The notes beneath the pieces are model-generated. The model did no database searches. It had not been told where the DNA came from and was given only the letters and a program-made list of their open reading frames with translations. This document shows, piece after piece, positions 1 to 5,662 of a stretch of 7,459 nt of DNA. Both the position numbers and the translations under genes were made by a program. How positions within the stretch are numbered: the stretch's first letter is position 1; each line of letters opens with the position of its first letter. The DNA is from Clostridia bacterium (GTDB taxonomy: Bacteria; Bacillota; Clostridia; Christensenellales; Pumilibacteraceae), in the NCBI GenBank assembly GCA_900762945.1, contig CAAFIN010000013.1, positions 1-7,459 on the forward strand, read 5' to 3'.

Positions 1-20
1 ATTAAAATACGATTAGAATT

Positions 21-923
21 TCAGCCGATAACGACGTCAAGCCCCGCCTTTTCGTACGCATCCGCAGATTCCCGCATTTTCTCGGGGCTTTGGCGTTTTT
101 CCGCGGCGAACGGATACTCCAGTCCCAGCGCCGTATACTTCGCGGCGGCGTAGGAATTGAACGGCAGAAGTTTGACCTTGCCCTTAAATCCTATGCTTTT
201 GAGGTAGTCCGCGGCGGCAATAAAATCGCGGGCGTAATCGTTCACTCCCGGGATAACGGGCGTACGGATCTCGATATCCGCGTCGCGCTCGGTTAAGAAA
301 GCGAGATTATCGAGAATGATTTTATTGTCTACCCCGGTAAAGTCGCGGTGCTTTTTAGGATCGATTACTTTGAGGTCGTACAAAAACTTGTCCGTCAGCG
401 GCAGAAATTTTGCCAGTACTTCGCGCTCCGCAAATCCGCCGGTGTCGAGCATAACGGAAACGCCCTCGGATTTTAAAAGCCTTGCGATTTCCAGCGAGAA
501 CTCGGACTGAAACAGCGGCTCGCCGCCCGAGATCGTCACGCCGCCGCCCGAACGGTCGAAAAACGGACGGTCGCTAAGCGCGGTTTTTACCGCTTCCGCC
601 GCCGTTATACGCTCGCCGTACAGTCTTAGCGCGGACGAAGGGCACGCCCACACGCACTCTCCCCTGCCCGTACATTCGTCGCGGCGCAGAACGTGCCTGC
701 CGTCGCGGATTTCGTGAACGCCCGACTTGCATATTCGGGCGCATCTGCCGCAAGCCGTACACTTCGCGGCGGCGAACGCGATAGTCGGTTTTATGGAAAC
801 GGTTTCGGGGTTATGACACCACTTGCACCGTAGCGGACAACCTTTCAGCGCGATAGTCGTGCGTATGCCGTCGCCGTCGTGAGTGCAGAATCTGCGGATT
901 TCGGAAATTACGCCGCCGATCAT
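21..923 (-). CDS. Glycyl-radical enzyme activating protein (radical SAM)
   Basis: Predicted cytosolic iron-sulfur enzyme that uses S-adenosylmethionine to make the glycyl radical on its partner, here almost certainly the GRE encoded just upstream. Seen in the 300-residue product: HDGDGIRTT near the N-terminus; the radical-SAM motif CPLRCKWC (Cys29, Cys33, Cys36) followed by HNPE; a ferredoxin-like insert (Cys55, Cys58, Cys61, Cys65, then Cys84, Cys90, Cys94); and ISGGEP (133-135 = GGE) for SAM binding. Length matches the family (about 300). The start is the ATG at 923: it overlaps the GRE stop as ATGA and has GGAGGG 9 bases upstream (933-938), implying translational coupling. The same frame stays open upstream to 1307, but that part lies inside the GRE gene and is Arg-rich nonsense. 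Odd: the second Cys cluster reads CTGRGEC, with Arg87 where CxxC is normal. Which GRE subtype it serves cannot be read from the sequence. Confidence 0.95.
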   Translation of the reverse strand: MIGGVISEIRRFCTHDGDGIRTTIALKGCPLRCKWCHNPETVSIKPTIAFAAAKCTACGRCARICKSGVHEIRDGRHVLRRDECTGRGECVWACPSSALRLYGERITAAEAVKTALSDRPFFDRSGGGVTISGGEPLFQSEFSLEIARLLKSEGVSVMLDTGGFAEREVLAKFLPLTDKFLYDLKVIDPKKHRDFTGVDNKIILDNLAFLTERDADIEIRTPVIPGVNDYARDFIAAADYLKSIGFKGKVKLLPFNSYAAAKYTALGLEYPFAAEKRQSPEKMRESADAYEKAGLDVVIG

Positions 924-3073
924 TGCTCGCCGCCCTCCGCAGTCGCGATAAACGCGTCCTGTTGCTCGCGCGGGAGGTCGACGAAGTACGCGTTCCACCC
1001 GCAAACGCGCACCTGAAGCGTGGAATACTTCTCCGGCGTTTTCTGCGCTTTTTTCAGTTCGTCCGCCGAAAACACGTTGAAGTGCGCGGCAAACCCACCG
1101 AGGTCGAAATAAGTTCGAATCAGCGCGGCGAAAGCGTTCAGTCCGTCGTCGCCCGCCACCGCCGAGGGGTGCAGAACGATATCCAGCACGCCGCCGTTGG
1201 GCGCAAGCGCGGGATCGGCTTTCGCGACCGAGGATATCAGCGCGGTCACGCCCGCTTTGTCGCGGCCGATCGAAGCGCACGAGTTCTTGGATATAGGCTC
1301 GCCGCACCGTCTGCCGTCAGCGGAAGCCGCCGTGCCTTCTCCCAGCCAGAAACAGTTGTCTATCGAGAACGTACCCATGCGAAAGTACCCTCCTCTTCCG
1401 TTGCGCTTGCCCTTAAACAGTCCGCCGATATAGTCGTATAGGTCCAGATAGATCGCGTCCGCTTCAGCGTTCCCGTTGCCGTACGAAGCCGCTTGCGTGG
1501 CTTTCAGCCGCAGTTCTTCCGCGCCGCGCCAGTCGTTACGCAGTATTTCGGCGAGCTCGTCGAATCCCACGAATTTGCCGTCGAACACCAGCCATTTTAT
1601 CGCGGCAAGGCTGTCGACCGCGGTCGCAAGCCCCGTCACGTTGATGCCCGAATTGTTATATTTCGCGCCGCCGCGGTACGCGTCCTCGCCCTTTTCCATA
1701 CACTCTCTGAAAGTCGCGGAAGTCAGCGGAGCCGATGTCACGAGATCGTAACGCTTTTCGTACGCGGTCGTAAGTTCCTTTGCTTTTTCCGCGGCGTAAT
1801 ACAGGCGCTTTTTGACCGCGGCGTAGAACTCGTCGAAACTGCCGTAAGACTTCGGATAGTCAAGATCGTCCGCGCGTTCGCCGAATTTAAGATCGGTACC
1901 GCGCCCGATCGCGATTTCGATACTTTTGGGCACGTTGATAAGTCCGCAACACGACGAAGCCATTTCTTTGCCGTAGGCGGCGGGTTCGTAACAGCCGATA
2001 AGCGTATAGTCGCGTGCGTCTGCTTTGCTCTCGCCCAGCGTTTCGCGCAGTCCGCGTATCGCCGCTTCGTCCGAAATAAACGCGAAACTGCTGTTCCCGT
2101 TCCTTATTCCGTCGAGGATAATATTCAACAGATCGTCCGGGAAGTCCGGTGTCATACGAACGTGAATTTTCGGGTCGTACAGCCCGGTTTTAAGGTAAAC
2201 GCGCACCAGTTCGTAACTGAGCGGGTTGACCGCGGTCTTGCCAGATCTCGTCTGCCCGCCGATAAAGAACGGCACGTTCGCCGTCACGCGGAACGAACTC
2301 AGCGTGCGGAAAAACTCGGCGATGACTTCGGCGTACTCTTCGCGGCTTACACGCCCCTCGCGCAGGTCGGCTTTGTAGTACGGATAGAGTTCGTCCAGTC
2401 CGCCAAGCGAGCGCACAAAGCAACTCTCCGCGAATTGCGCCGCAACGTAGTATAAAAGCATCAACTGAAGAGCCTCGAAAAACGTGCGCGGCGGCTCGAC
2501 CGAAACGCGGGTCAAGCGCCCGGCGAGCGCTCCGTCGCCGTTCATTCTCGCGAGCGCGGCGAATCTTCGGACGAACGCCGAAAATGCCGTCAGGGTCAGT
2601 TTGCACGCTTCGTAAAACTCGATTGCGTTCTCGTCCGCTTTCCCGCTTTCGATACGAGTTTTCTCGTGCGCTTCCGCGCGTTCGATAAGCCCGTTCACGC
2701 CGAGTTTCAACAGCGCGCGAAAATCGGGCATCGAGTGTCCGAAGTCAAGCCCGCCGATAAAGTCGCACAGTTTAAGGTGCTTTTCGCGGGTGACGAACTC
2801 GTCGCGGCAAACGCCCTTGTCGAGTTTTTCGGCCACGTCCGACCATCTGATATCCTCGGTCGCCTTGGTAAAGTCCGCCGCGTACGCGAACGCGTCGCCG
2901 CGACGAAGCGTTATTCCCGCGTTCTCGAGCGAATACGCGATAAGCCGCGCGCGCCGCACGGTCGCCGACCTGTCGTTGTACTTTTCGTTCAGTTCGAACA
3001 ATTTTCTGCGCAGTTCTTCCGCGCTCATACCGCCGCGAACGCGCTCGTTATCCGTTTTTTCGTCCGTGATCAC
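920..3073 (-). CDS. Glycyl-radical enzyme, PFL/dehydratase superfamily, substrate unknown
   Basis: Large catalytic subunit of an oxygen-sensitive radical enzyme, 717 residues, cytosolic. Seen: HSMPDF (113-118), matching the usual HxxPDY region; GGQ (272-274); active-site loop IGCYEP with Cys361 (thiyl radical) and Glu363 (general acid/base of the non-PFL lyases and dehydratases); SADGRRCGEPIS (584-595); and C-terminal glycyl-radical motif RVCGW with Gly692, followed by DLPREQQD. Cys-x-Glu with a single Cys argues against a true pyruvate formate-lyase, which has two adjacent cysteines. It is shorter than characterised relatives (roughly 760-850), mostly at the N-terminus. Start: GTG at 3073 with GAGGTG 8 bases upstream; the internal ATG at codon 16 lacks a properly spaced site. 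It is first in an operon with its activase (ATGA overlap) and behind an AraC regulator. No microcompartment, transporter or dehydrogenase gene is present to suggest a substrate. Family call is firm; reaction unknown. Confidence 0.95.
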   Translation of the reverse strand: MITDEKTDNERVRGGMSAEELRRKLFELNEKYNDRSATVRRARLIAYSLENAGITLRRGDAFAYAADFTKATEDIRWSDVAEKLDKGVCRDEFVTREKHLKLCDFIGGLDFGHSMPDFRALLKLGVNGLIERAEAHEKTRIESGKADENAIEFYEACKLTLTAFSAFVRRFAALARMNGDGALAGRLTRVSVEPPRTFFEALQLMLLYYVAAQFAESCFVRSLGGLDELYPYYKADLREGRVSREEYAEVIAEFFRTLSSFRVTANVPFFIGGQTRSGKTAVNPLSYELVRVYLKTGLYDPKIHVRMTPDFPDDLLNIILDGIRNGNSSFAFISDEAAIRGLRETLGESKADARDYTLIGCYEPAAYGKEMASSCCGLINVPKSIEIAIGRGTDLKFGERADDLDYPKSYGSFDEFYAAVKKRLYYAAEKAKELTTAYEKRYDLVTSAPLTSATFRECMEKGEDAYRGGAKYNNSGINVTGLATAVDSLAAIKWLVFDGKFVGFDELAEILRNDWRGAEELRLKATQAASYGNGNAEADAIYLDLYDYIGGLFKGKRNGRGGYFRMGTFSIDNCFWLGEGTAASADGRRCGEPISKNSCASIGRDKAGVTALISSVAKADPALAPNGGVLDIVLHPSAVAGDDGLNAFAALIRTYFDLGGFAAHFNVFSADELKKAQKTPEKYSTLQVRVCGWNAYFVDLPREQQDAFIATAEGGEQ

Positions 3074-3081
3074 CCTCGAAA

Positions 3082-3087
3082 CACCTC
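3082..3087 (-). promoter_or_regulatory. Ribosome binding site fixing the GTG start of the GRE
   Basis: Read on the minus strand this is GAGGTG, 8 bases before the GTG at 3073. It decides the non-ATG start, since the next candidate, ATG at codon 16, has only GGCGG one base away. A second GAGG directly abuts the GTG and is too close to serve. Confidence 0.6.
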
Positions 3088-3094
3088 GATATAT

Positions 3095-3134
3095 AAAAAA
3101 GACTTCTTTGCGAATATAATATCACGCAAAGAAG
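3095..3134 (-). terminator. Inverted repeat plus T-run after the AraC gene (probable terminator, possible operator)
   Basis: Perfect 10-bp arms CTTCTTTGCG (3103-3112) and CGCAAAGAAG (3125-3134) around a 12-base AT-rich loop. Read on the minus strand the hairpin is followed by TCTTTTTT, the layout of a Rho-independent terminator, 28 bases after the regulator's stop codon. The stem is only half GC, so strength is uncertain. The loop holds the -10 box of the GRE promoter, so the same dyad could instead, or also, be an operator: its arm centres are 22 bp apart, about two helical turns. Confidence 0.55.
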
Positions 3135-3144
3135 CGAAGTGCAA
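3116..3144 (-). promoter_or_regulatory. Sigma-70-type promoter for the GRE-activase operon
   Basis: On the minus strand: -35 TTGCAC (3139-3144), 17-bp spacer, -10 TATTAT (3116-3121, five of six consensus bases). The expected start is near 3109, giving a leader of about 36 bases with GAGGTG and the GTG start. The -35 box matches consensus only at TTG, as expected for a promoter needing an activator, and an AraC-family gene lies directly upstream. The -10 box sits in the loop of the surrounding inverted repeat. Confidence 0.6.
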
Positions 3145-3150
3145 TACACA

Positions 3151-3176
3151 TTTCGGTATTTTTATACTTTTCGGTA
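3151..3176 (-). promoter_or_regulatory. Tandem TACCGAAA repeat, candidate AraC-type activator site
   Basis: Minus strand carries TACCGAAAAGT (from 3176) and TACCGAAATGT (from 3158), 10 of 11 bases identical, 18 bp start to start. The proximal copy ends 6 bp upstream of the -35 box. AraC-family activators commonly bind two direct-repeat half-sites next to or overlapping -35, usually spaced about 21 bp. The distal copy covers the last codons of the regulator gene, so part of the match could be coding constraint. Binding by the adjacent regulator is inference. Confidence 0.4.
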
Positions 3177-3971
3177 CTTTGATTTGAGTTCGGCGTATTT
3201 TCCGGGCGTAATTCCCATACTTACGGTAAACGCGCGGTTAAAATAGTACTCGTCGGAAAAACCCGACTCGGTCGCGACCATCGATATAGGACAGTCGCCG
3301 GACTCTAACAGCGCTTTGGCGCGTTCGATTCTGAGCCGTATCAGATACTTTACGGGCGAAACGCCGTAAGCCGCTCGGAAAACCCGACGAAACTGCGCTT
3401 CTTTCAGTCCGCACAGTTCGCCTAAGTTCGTCACGGAAAACTTCGGGTCGGTGTAGCCGCCGAGCATCGCTTCGCAAGCGGGACGCACGCGCTCGATCGC
3501 CATACCGGGACGGTAATCGCCGCTCCCGCGCCGCATGATATCGGCGTAGACCTCGTACAAAAGCCCCGATACCGCGGCTTCCCACCATAGCGCGCGCTCG
3601 AGATACACCGAATCCATTTTGCGGAACATTTTTTCCGCGGCGGCCGGATCGGCTACGGACAGCGCTTCGCCGCGATAGGTCTTGCCGTCTTTCGCAAAGT
3701 CGAAGTCGACGAAAATAAATCGGTATTCTTCGGTCAGTTTCTCGATGACGTAATTCGAGTTTTTGGGCAGATACAGAATTTCGCCCGAGGACACGACGAA
3801 CGAATAGTCCGAAAAAACGTACCTCGCCCGCCCGCGCAGAATAAACACGAAGCAGTCGGAGTACCTCGGCGCCAAACCTAAATTGCTCACGCGCATGGGT
3901 ACGATACAGTTCTCCAACACGCCGTGAACGGCTTCTATTTTCCGAAAATTCGTCTTTATCGACTCGTACAT
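3162..3971 (-). CDS. AraC-family transcriptional regulator
   Basis: Predicted one-component cytosolic regulator, 269 residues from the chosen start. N-terminal half (about 1-110) looks like a cupin-type ligand-binding domain, with beta-rich stretches such as FVFILRGRARYVF and the SGEILYLP turn. The C-terminal ~100 residues are the two helix-turn-helix AraC domain: SVTNLGELCGLKEAQFRRVF, then the GVSPVKYLIRLRIERAKALL linker region and the family signature around ISMVATESGFSDEYYFNRAF and GITPGKY. Start: two ATGs lie 6 bases apart; AAGGA (3980-3984) is 8 bases from the second (3971) but only 2 from the first (3977), so 3971 is preferred. The gene precedes the GRE operon in the same direction and probably controls it in response to the GRE substrate or a related metabolite; the ligand is not identifiable. 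No convincing promoter of its own is visible, so it may be partly co-transcribed with gltX. Confidence 0.92.
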   Translation of the reverse strand: MYESIKTNFRKIEAVHGVLENCIVPMRVSNLGLAPRYSDCFVFILRGRARYVFSDYSFVVSSGEILYLPKNSNYVIEKLTEEYRFIFVDFDFAKDGKTYRGEALSVADPAAAEKMFRKMDSVYLERALWWEAAVSGLLYEVYADIMRRGSGDYRPGMAIERVRPACEAMLGGYTDPKFSVTNLGELCGLKEAQFRRVFRAAYGVSPVKYLIRLRIERAKALLESGDCPISMVATESGFSDEYYFNRAFTVSMGITPGKYAELKSKYRKV

Positions 3972-3979
3972 TGCCATTG

Positions 3980-3984
3980 TCCTT
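3980..3984 (-). promoter_or_regulatory. Ribosome binding site of the AraC regulator
   Basis: Minus strand AAGGA, 8 bases before the ATG at 3971 and 2 bases before the ATG at 3977, favouring the downstream start. Its TAAGG could pair with the CCTTA at the 3' end of the adjacent palindrome across a 4-base loop, so access may depend on how that RNA folds. Confidence 0.5.
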
Positions 3985-3989
3985 AATAA

Positions 3990-4019
3990 TAAGGCTTAAC
4001 TACCGGTAGTTAAGCCTTA
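3990..4019 (-). terminator. Perfect 30-bp palindrome between gltX and the AraC gene
   Basis: Half-site TAAGGCTTAACTACC (3990-4004) is followed immediately by its exact reverse complement (4005-4019). As RNA it gives a stem of about 13 bp with a CCGG tip. On the minus strand it comes 22 bases after the gltX stop and is followed by TTATT, so the simplest reading is the gltX terminator with a weak U-tract. It also sits 5 bases upstream of the regulator's ribosome binding site, where a fully symmetric dyad could act as an operator for autoregulation. The symmetry is certain; the function is not. Confidence 0.6.
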
Positions 4020-4041
4020 CGTTTATCGTGTTTATATCGTT

Positions 4042-5463
4042 CTACGCGAGTTTTCCGAGGCTTTCTTTCAGTCTTACGACGACTCTGTCCTTTCCAAGTA
4101 GTTCAGCCATTTCGGTCGCGCCGCCCGGTGTATTCTGCGCTCCGGTGATCGCGATACGGAACACCCACAGCACCTGTCCTTTTTTGTAGCCTTTTTCCGC
4201 GGCGTAATTAACGAGCGCGTCGTGCAGTCCGTCAAGTCCGTTTTCGCACGTTGCGATAAGGTCGGGGATCATTTTCTTCGCGAGTTCGCGGTCGGTTTTC
4301 CACTTGGCGTTGACGAAAAGTTCGGTGTCGTATCCGTCGAACGCGGATAGAAACTCGGTGAGTTTCTCTACGTCCGCCAGCGTTTCGCAACGGTTTTTCA
4401 GTAGCGCCGCAAGGTATTTAAGGTCGTAGTCATTAAGATAGTCGACTTTCTCCATAAACGGCAAAGCCTTCTCGTAGAATTCCTCGTCCGTAAGGTCTTT
4501 TATATAGCACGAGTTGAGCCAGCGCATCTTCGCTTCGTCGAAAATGGAAGCGGACTTGCTGAGTCCATCGACGGAGAACATCTCGGTCATTTCGGCAAGG
4601 CTGAATTTTTCGCGGTCGTTCTTCGGACTCCAGCCGAGCAGCGCGATATAGTTCATAATCGCTTCTTTGAGGTAGCCTTTCTTTATGAAGTCCTCGTACG
4701 AAGCGTCGCCGTGGCGCTTGCTGAGTTTGTGCTGAGCGTCGCGCATAATGGGCTGAAGGTGCATATAGTTGGGGATTTCCCATCCGAACGCGCGATACAG
4801 AAGGTTGTACTTGGGCGTGGACGAGAGGTACTCCACTCCGCGGATAACGTAGTTGATTTTCATCAGGTGGTCGTCGATTACGTTCGCGAAGTTGTACGTC
4901 GGCATGCCGTCGGACTTTATGAGAATATTGTCCTCGAGTTCCTTATTCTCCACGGTTATGTCGCCGAAAACCATATCGTGATAGGTCGACGAGCCTTCCT
5001 CGGGGATATTCTGACGGATAACGTACGGCTCGCCCGCGGCTATGCGGCGCTCGACCTCTTCCTTGGGTAAGTGCAAACAGTGCTTGTCGTACTTGGTCGC
5101 GCCCTTTTCGTGCATTTCTTCCAGCCGCTCTTTGGTGCAGAAGCAGTAATAAGCGTCGCCCTGCTCGACGAGTTGTTTCGCGTACTTTAAGTAGATTTCC
5201 TTTCTTTCGGACTGAACGTACGGACCGTAATCGCCGCCCACGTCCGGACCTTCGTCGTAATCGAGTCCGCAATCACGAAGCGTGCGGTAAATAATCTCAA
5301 CCGCGCCGTCGACGTAACGCCCCATATCGGTGTCCTCTATGCGCAGAATGAACTTTCCGTCGTGCTTTTTGGCGAAAAGGTAGGCGTAAAGCGCGGTACG
5401 CAAGCCGCCGATATGCAGATACCCCGTAGGACTGGGGGCAAATCTCGTTCTAACCGTTTCCAT
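4042..5463 (-). CDS. gltX: Glutamyl-tRNA synthetase
   Basis: Class I aminoacyl-tRNA synthetase that charges tRNA-Glu (and tRNA-Gln too if the organism uses the GatCAB route, which cannot be seen here). 473 residues, usual for bacterial GluRS. Seen: FAPSPTGYLHIGGLRTALYA near the N-terminus (HIGH-type signature HIGG at 17-20); RIEDTD; Zn-site residues Cys107, Cys109, Cys129 and His131 (CFC ... HCLH); the KLSKR form of KMSKS at about 246-250; and a helical C-terminal anticodon-binding half. Start: ATG at 5463 with AGAGGAG (5470-5476) six bases upstream; an in-frame TTG at 5484 would add seven residues but lacks support and falls in the opposing promoter. No frameshift or missing motif. Transcribed away from the dipeptidase gene; a 30-bp palindrome follows its stop. 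Confidence 0.97.
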   Translation of the reverse strand: METVRTRFAPSPTGYLHIGGLRTALYAYLFAKKHDGKFILRIEDTDMGRYVDGAVEIIYRTLRDCGLDYDEGPDVGGDYGPYVQSERKEIYLKYAKQLVEQGDAYYCFCTKERLEEMHEKGATKYDKHCLHLPKEEVERRIAAGEPYVIRQNIPEEGSSTYHDMVFGDITVENKELEDNILIKSDGMPTYNFANVIDDHLMKINYVIRGVEYLSSTPKYNLLYRAFGWEIPNYMHLQPIMRDAQHKLSKRHGDASYEDFIKKGYLKEAIMNYIALLGWSPKNDREKFSLAEMTEMFSVDGLSKSASIFDEAKMRWLNSCYIKDLTDEEFYEKALPFMEKVDYLNDYDLKYLAALLKNRCETLADVEKLTEFLSAFDGYDTELFVNAKWKTDRELAKKMIPDLIATCENGLDGLHDALVNYAAEKGYKKGQVLWVFRIAITGAQNTPGGATEMAELLGKDRVVVRLKESLGKLA

Positions 5464-5477
5464 TTGATGCTCCTCTG

Positions 5478-5506
5478 TTGACAAATTTGCGGCGTGAGAG
5501 TATAAT
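5478..5506 (+). promoter_or_regulatory. Exact-consensus sigma-70 promoter for the dipeptidase-thioredoxin operon
   Basis: TTGACA (5478-5483), 17-bp spacer, TATAAT (5501-5506): both boxes and spacing match consensus exactly. The expected start is near 5513, giving a leader of about 150 bases before the dipeptidase ATG. The -35 box begins 2 bp from the gltX ribosome binding site and lies inside the predicted gltX leader. No operator-like repeat is evident around it, so strong constitutive expression is the plain inference. Confidence 0.75.
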
Positions 5507-5512
5507 ATTCTC

Positions 5513-5662
5513 GAATCGTGTTTATAGCCGTCGCCGCCATAAGGTTACAGCGATAATTATAAATCAATTCACGCGTTTATGCAAGCGTTTTCGGGCTAAT
5601 CGCCCCGGGATATGCCGCGCAAAACGCAAAATCGTCATTAAATTCACGCAAGGAGCGAAATT
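5513..5662 (+). other. Long 5' leader of the dipeptidase gene, no recognised riboswitch
   Basis: About 150 bases between the inferred transcription start and the ATG at 5663. It can form a 7-bp stem, GCGTTTT (5585-5591) with AAAACGC (5621-5627), enclosing a small GGGC/GCCC hairpin (5593-5596 with 5602-5605). It ends in AAGGAG (5650-5655), 7 bases from the start codon. I recognise no known riboswitch or T-box signature. The same DNA also holds the gltX promoter on the other strand. Confidence 0.3.
5556..5584 (-). promoter_or_regulatory. Probable gltX promoter
   Basis: On the minus strand: TTGCAT (5579-5584), 17-bp spacer, TATAAT (5556-5561). The -10 is exact; the -35 keeps only TTG. The expected start near 5549 gives a gltX leader of about 85 bases. 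It faces the rightward promoter at 5478-5506, so the two transcripts would overlap by roughly 35 bases at their 5' ends. Confidence 0.5.

Noticed and set aside
924..1307. Upstream extension of the activase reading frame by 128 residues
   Set aside because: It lies inside the GRE gene, is Arg-rich low-quality sequence, and the ATG at 923 has a good ribosome binding site and the ATGA overlap.
1493..2455. 320-residue plus-strand open frame opposite the GRE gene
   Set aside because: Antisense shadow of a confidently identified gene; composition is Arg/Val/Phe-rich with no domain, and CpG-rich codon use keeps the frame open.
5464..5484. TTG start giving gltX seven more residues
   Set aside because: The ATG at 5463 has AGAGGAG at ideal spacing and gives the normal GluRS N-terminus directly before RFAPSPTG.
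5566..5649. Direct repeat AATTCACGC at 5566-5574 and 5641-5649
   Set aside because: Nine bases, 75 bp apart, in different contexts (one in the gltX promoter spacer, one before the dipeptidase ribosome binding site); likely chance.
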